From Virgibacillus chiguensis (lineage in GTDB: Bacteria > Bacillota > Bacilli > Bacillales > Amphibacillaceae), in NCBI RefSeq assembly GCF_900129865.1, contig NZ_FQXD01000015.1, positions 1 to 64,000 of the forward strand: DNA of 64,000 nucleotides, in the 5' to 3' direction. The translations under genes were made by a program, and so were the position numbers. The notes under the pieces are model-generated. The model ran no database searches and had not been told where the DNA came from. It saw nothing but the letters and a program-made list of their open reading frames with translations. Positions 62,320 through 64,000 of the stretch are shown here, one piece after another. Every line of letters starts with the position of its first letter. Position 1 is the first letter of the stretch.

Positions 62320-62352
62320 AGTCAGGTGTTGATATCTAATCAATGCCTGACT
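62320..62352 (+). promoter_or_regulatory. intercistronic stem-loop
   Basis: AGTCAGG pairs with CCTGACT and the inner TTGA with TCAA, between the secreted-protein and permease genes. No T-run follows, so it is more likely a processing, stabilising or attenuating hairpin than a terminator. Confidence 0.6.
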
Positions 62353-62368
62353 AACAAGGAGGTGCTTT

Positions 62369-64000
62369 ATGTTCCATATCCATTGGCAACATATAAAATC
62401 TCGACCATTTGCTTATTTTTTTACACTATTATTAATCACCATTATTCTTGTGTGTCTTCCAATTGCTGCTTCCTCTTTTACACAGGCAAACGAACAAGTA
62501 AAAGGAGACATTACGGATTTTTCAAGAGGAGAGTACGATCTACTTGTACGCCCGAAAAATGCGACTTCCTTGATTGAAAAGAGATTAGGACTTGTGGAAC
62601 AAAACTATTTAGGGGTGGGAACGGGTGGCATTACATTAGATACATGGAAGGAGATTCAAACAGACGAACGCATTGAAATCGCTGCTCCTGTTGCAGCTTT
62701 AGGTTCGTTTACGAAAACAGAGACTACTTTTCAAATACCAAAATTGGATCCACCTGTTCGTTATACCGCGCAATATTATACTAATAATGGCGCTACTTCC
62801 TACAAAATAGGAAAAGATGTTGGGTATGTATTACACCCTTTACCTAATGGTCAGCTGGTCGAGAACAATGAAGTTTATTCTTCGAACAAGCGTATGGTTG
62901 ATACTTGGTTAAATAATACTCCTGGATTTATCTTACCCGCTTCCTATCACCCTGTTGTAGCCATTGACCCTGAATCAGAAGCAGCTTTAACCGGAATTGA
63001 TTTTTCTCCCTTTCAAACAAATTCACTGAAACCTTATTTTGATATGCCGGGAGCAAAAGAAATACCTTTAATAGGTGTGGAAAATACGAAAACGCCTATC
63101 CAAGCTAGTATTACAGTAGAACCGCTCAATTTTACTAAAACGGAGCTTCAACAACTAAAGGACGATGTTGGCCTCTCCGAACAAGAAAACTTGGGAGACA
63201 TCATTTTTACAGATGATCTTAGATTGATCCAAACGGTGAAACAACGCCTAGCAACTATTCCCGCTTTAGAAACAAATACACACACTGTTGATTTCTCTAG
63301 TGTGCTTACATCATTTGAAAAAGATTGGTATATGTTAGACGATGCGTATGAAATCGTCATGCACAAAGACTATGATTTAGCGAAGCACGGAGAAGCTTTA
63401 GCCATTAGTAATATAAACGTTCATAGCAGTTTCTTCAAGGTATCACCACTTGACTATAAACTAGATGGAGAAGACATATATGTCAATCTATTAAACCAAG
63501 AAGGGGATATCCCCATACATAGAGATGTGGAAGAGGTAAACTTTCAAACCTACAACGCTGAAGCAAAGGAAGAAGAATTTGTCTATTTTGTGGAAGTAGC
63601 AAAAGCTCCACTTCAAGAATACAAAAACAGTCTTGCTGCCAGCCCACTTGGAATCTATCAATATAACTATGGAACATTGCAAGCAACTGGTGAGGCTTTA
63701 CATCCAACCCATTTAGCAGGCGATTTTTTGCCAACTCCTGCTCATGGGCTAGTGCCCTTAGAGTGGGCGGAATTCTTTAAAGGAAATGCACCGATTGACG
63801 CCATTCGAATTAAAGTTGCTAATATTACGGGTTATACAGAAAAAGCAGCCTCAAAAATAAAGGAAATCGCAGAAGATATTGAAGCTAAAGGGTTACATGT
63901 AGATATCATAGCTGGGGCTTCCCACCAAACTTTAGTTCTCGATGTAGAGAAGATTGGAAAAGTAGAACAACCATGGACAACATTAGGTGCAGCAGATAAA
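62369..64000 (+). CDS. FtsX/MacB-type ABC transporter permease (N-terminal part, runs off the window)
   Basis: An open frame of 544 codons with no stop before the window end. The start ATG follows AAGGAGGTG. The N-terminus begins MFHIHWQHIKSRPFAY, then a transmembrane helix at about 15-34. A long extracellular domain follows, opening RGEYDLLVRPKNATSLIEKR. This is the layout of FtsX-like permeases, whose remaining helices lie C-terminal. No ATPase gene is inside the window; it would be expected downstream. It is probably co-transcribed with the secreted protein 60 bp upstream. Confidence 0.8.
   Translation, partial: MFHIHWQHIKSRPFAYFFTLLLITIILVCLPIAASSFTQANEQVKGDITDFSRGEYDLLVRPKNATSLIEKRLGLVEQNYLGVGTGGITLDTWKEIQTDERIEIAAPVAALGSFTKTETTFQIPKLDPPVRYTAQYYTNNGATSYKIGKDVGYVLHPLPNGQLVENNEVYSSNKRMVDTWLNNTPGFILPASYHPVVAIDPESEAALTGIDFSPFQTNSLKPYFDMPGAKEIPLIGVENTKTPIQASITVEPLNFTKTELQQLKDDVGLSEQENLGDIIFTDDLRLIQTVKQRLATIPALETNTHTVDFSSVLTSFEKDWYMLDDAYEIVMHKDYDLAKHGEALAISNINVHSSFFKVSPLDYKLDGEDIYVNLLNQEGDIPIHRDVEEVNFQTYNAEAKEEEFVYFVEVAKAPLQEYKNSLAASPLGIYQYNYGTLQATGEALHPTHLAGDFLPTPAHGLVPLEWAEFFKGNAPIDAIRIKVANITGYTEKAASKIKEIAEDIEAKGLHVDIIAGASHQTLVLDVEKIGKVEQPWTTLGAADK

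Overview
This is a low-GC Gram-positive, endospore-forming chromosome, shown in reverse orientation. The gene order (dnaX-yaaK-recR-yaaL-bofA ... tmk-darA-yaaR-holB-ricT-yabA ... metG-tatD-yabE-rnmV-ksgA-yabG-veg-sspF-ispE-purR-spoVG-glmU-prs-ctc-pth-fin-mfd-spoVT ... divIC-yabR-spoIIE ... tilS-hpt-ftsH-coaX-hslO-cysK-folPBK-lysS-rrn) is the origin-proximal order known from Bacillus subtilis. Several proteins and the intron remnant look close to Oceanobacillus/Virgibacillus, so I infer a moderately halophilic Bacillaceae. Almost every gene is on the minus strand, as expected if oriC lies to the right and replication runs leftward.

Region by region: 1-1060 holds the 5' end of a 16S rRNA with tandem promoters and a boxA leader. 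1075-9656 holds lysS, the folate genes, cysK, a PrsA-like foldase, hslO and coaX. 10030-18794 holds ftsH, hpt, tilS, a kinase/vWA pair and spoIIE. 19155-30557 holds an inverted tRNA-Met, cell-division, spore and ribosome-quality-control genes, mfd and fin. 30874-38722 holds pth, ctc, prs, glmU, spoVG, purR, ispE, a group IIC intron remnant and sspF. 38891-50568 holds veg to yabB, with abrB alone on the plus strand. 50858-60311 holds the tmk/holB/ricT group, csfB, bofA and the recR/dnaX group. 60861-64000 breaks synteny: a plus-strand carbonic anhydrase, a small secreted protein and an FtsX-like permease that runs off the window.

The genes supply core functions (translation, DNA replication and repair, folate, cysteine, isoprenoid, PRPP and cell-wall precursor synthesis) interleaved with sporulation control (abrB, spoVG, spoIIE, spoVT, fin, csfB, bofA, yabP/Q, yabG, sspF). 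Promoters readable by eye fit the sigma factors known for these genes: sigma-B before ctc, sigma-H before spoVG, sigma-G before spoVT and sspF, a sigma-E candidate before yabP, and Spo0A boxes at abrB.

The most novel content is between genes. A roughly 170-270 bp repeat (called T1 here) occurs about eight times, always in the plus orientation and always at the 3' side of minus-strand genes. Its ends and an inner segment can pair, and the pairing partners change together between copies. It is often followed by a shorter hairpin repeat (T2). There are also a MITE-like element, a 21-bp tandem array, a 40-bp perfect palindrome and an ORF-less group IIC intron. Compared with the B. subtilis order, pabBAC, dusB, yabJ, tRNA-Glu, the rRNA operon between bofA and csfB, and the SRP RNA before dnaX are not seen at their usual places. 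All family calls are from recognition of motifs and remembered homologues; no search was run.
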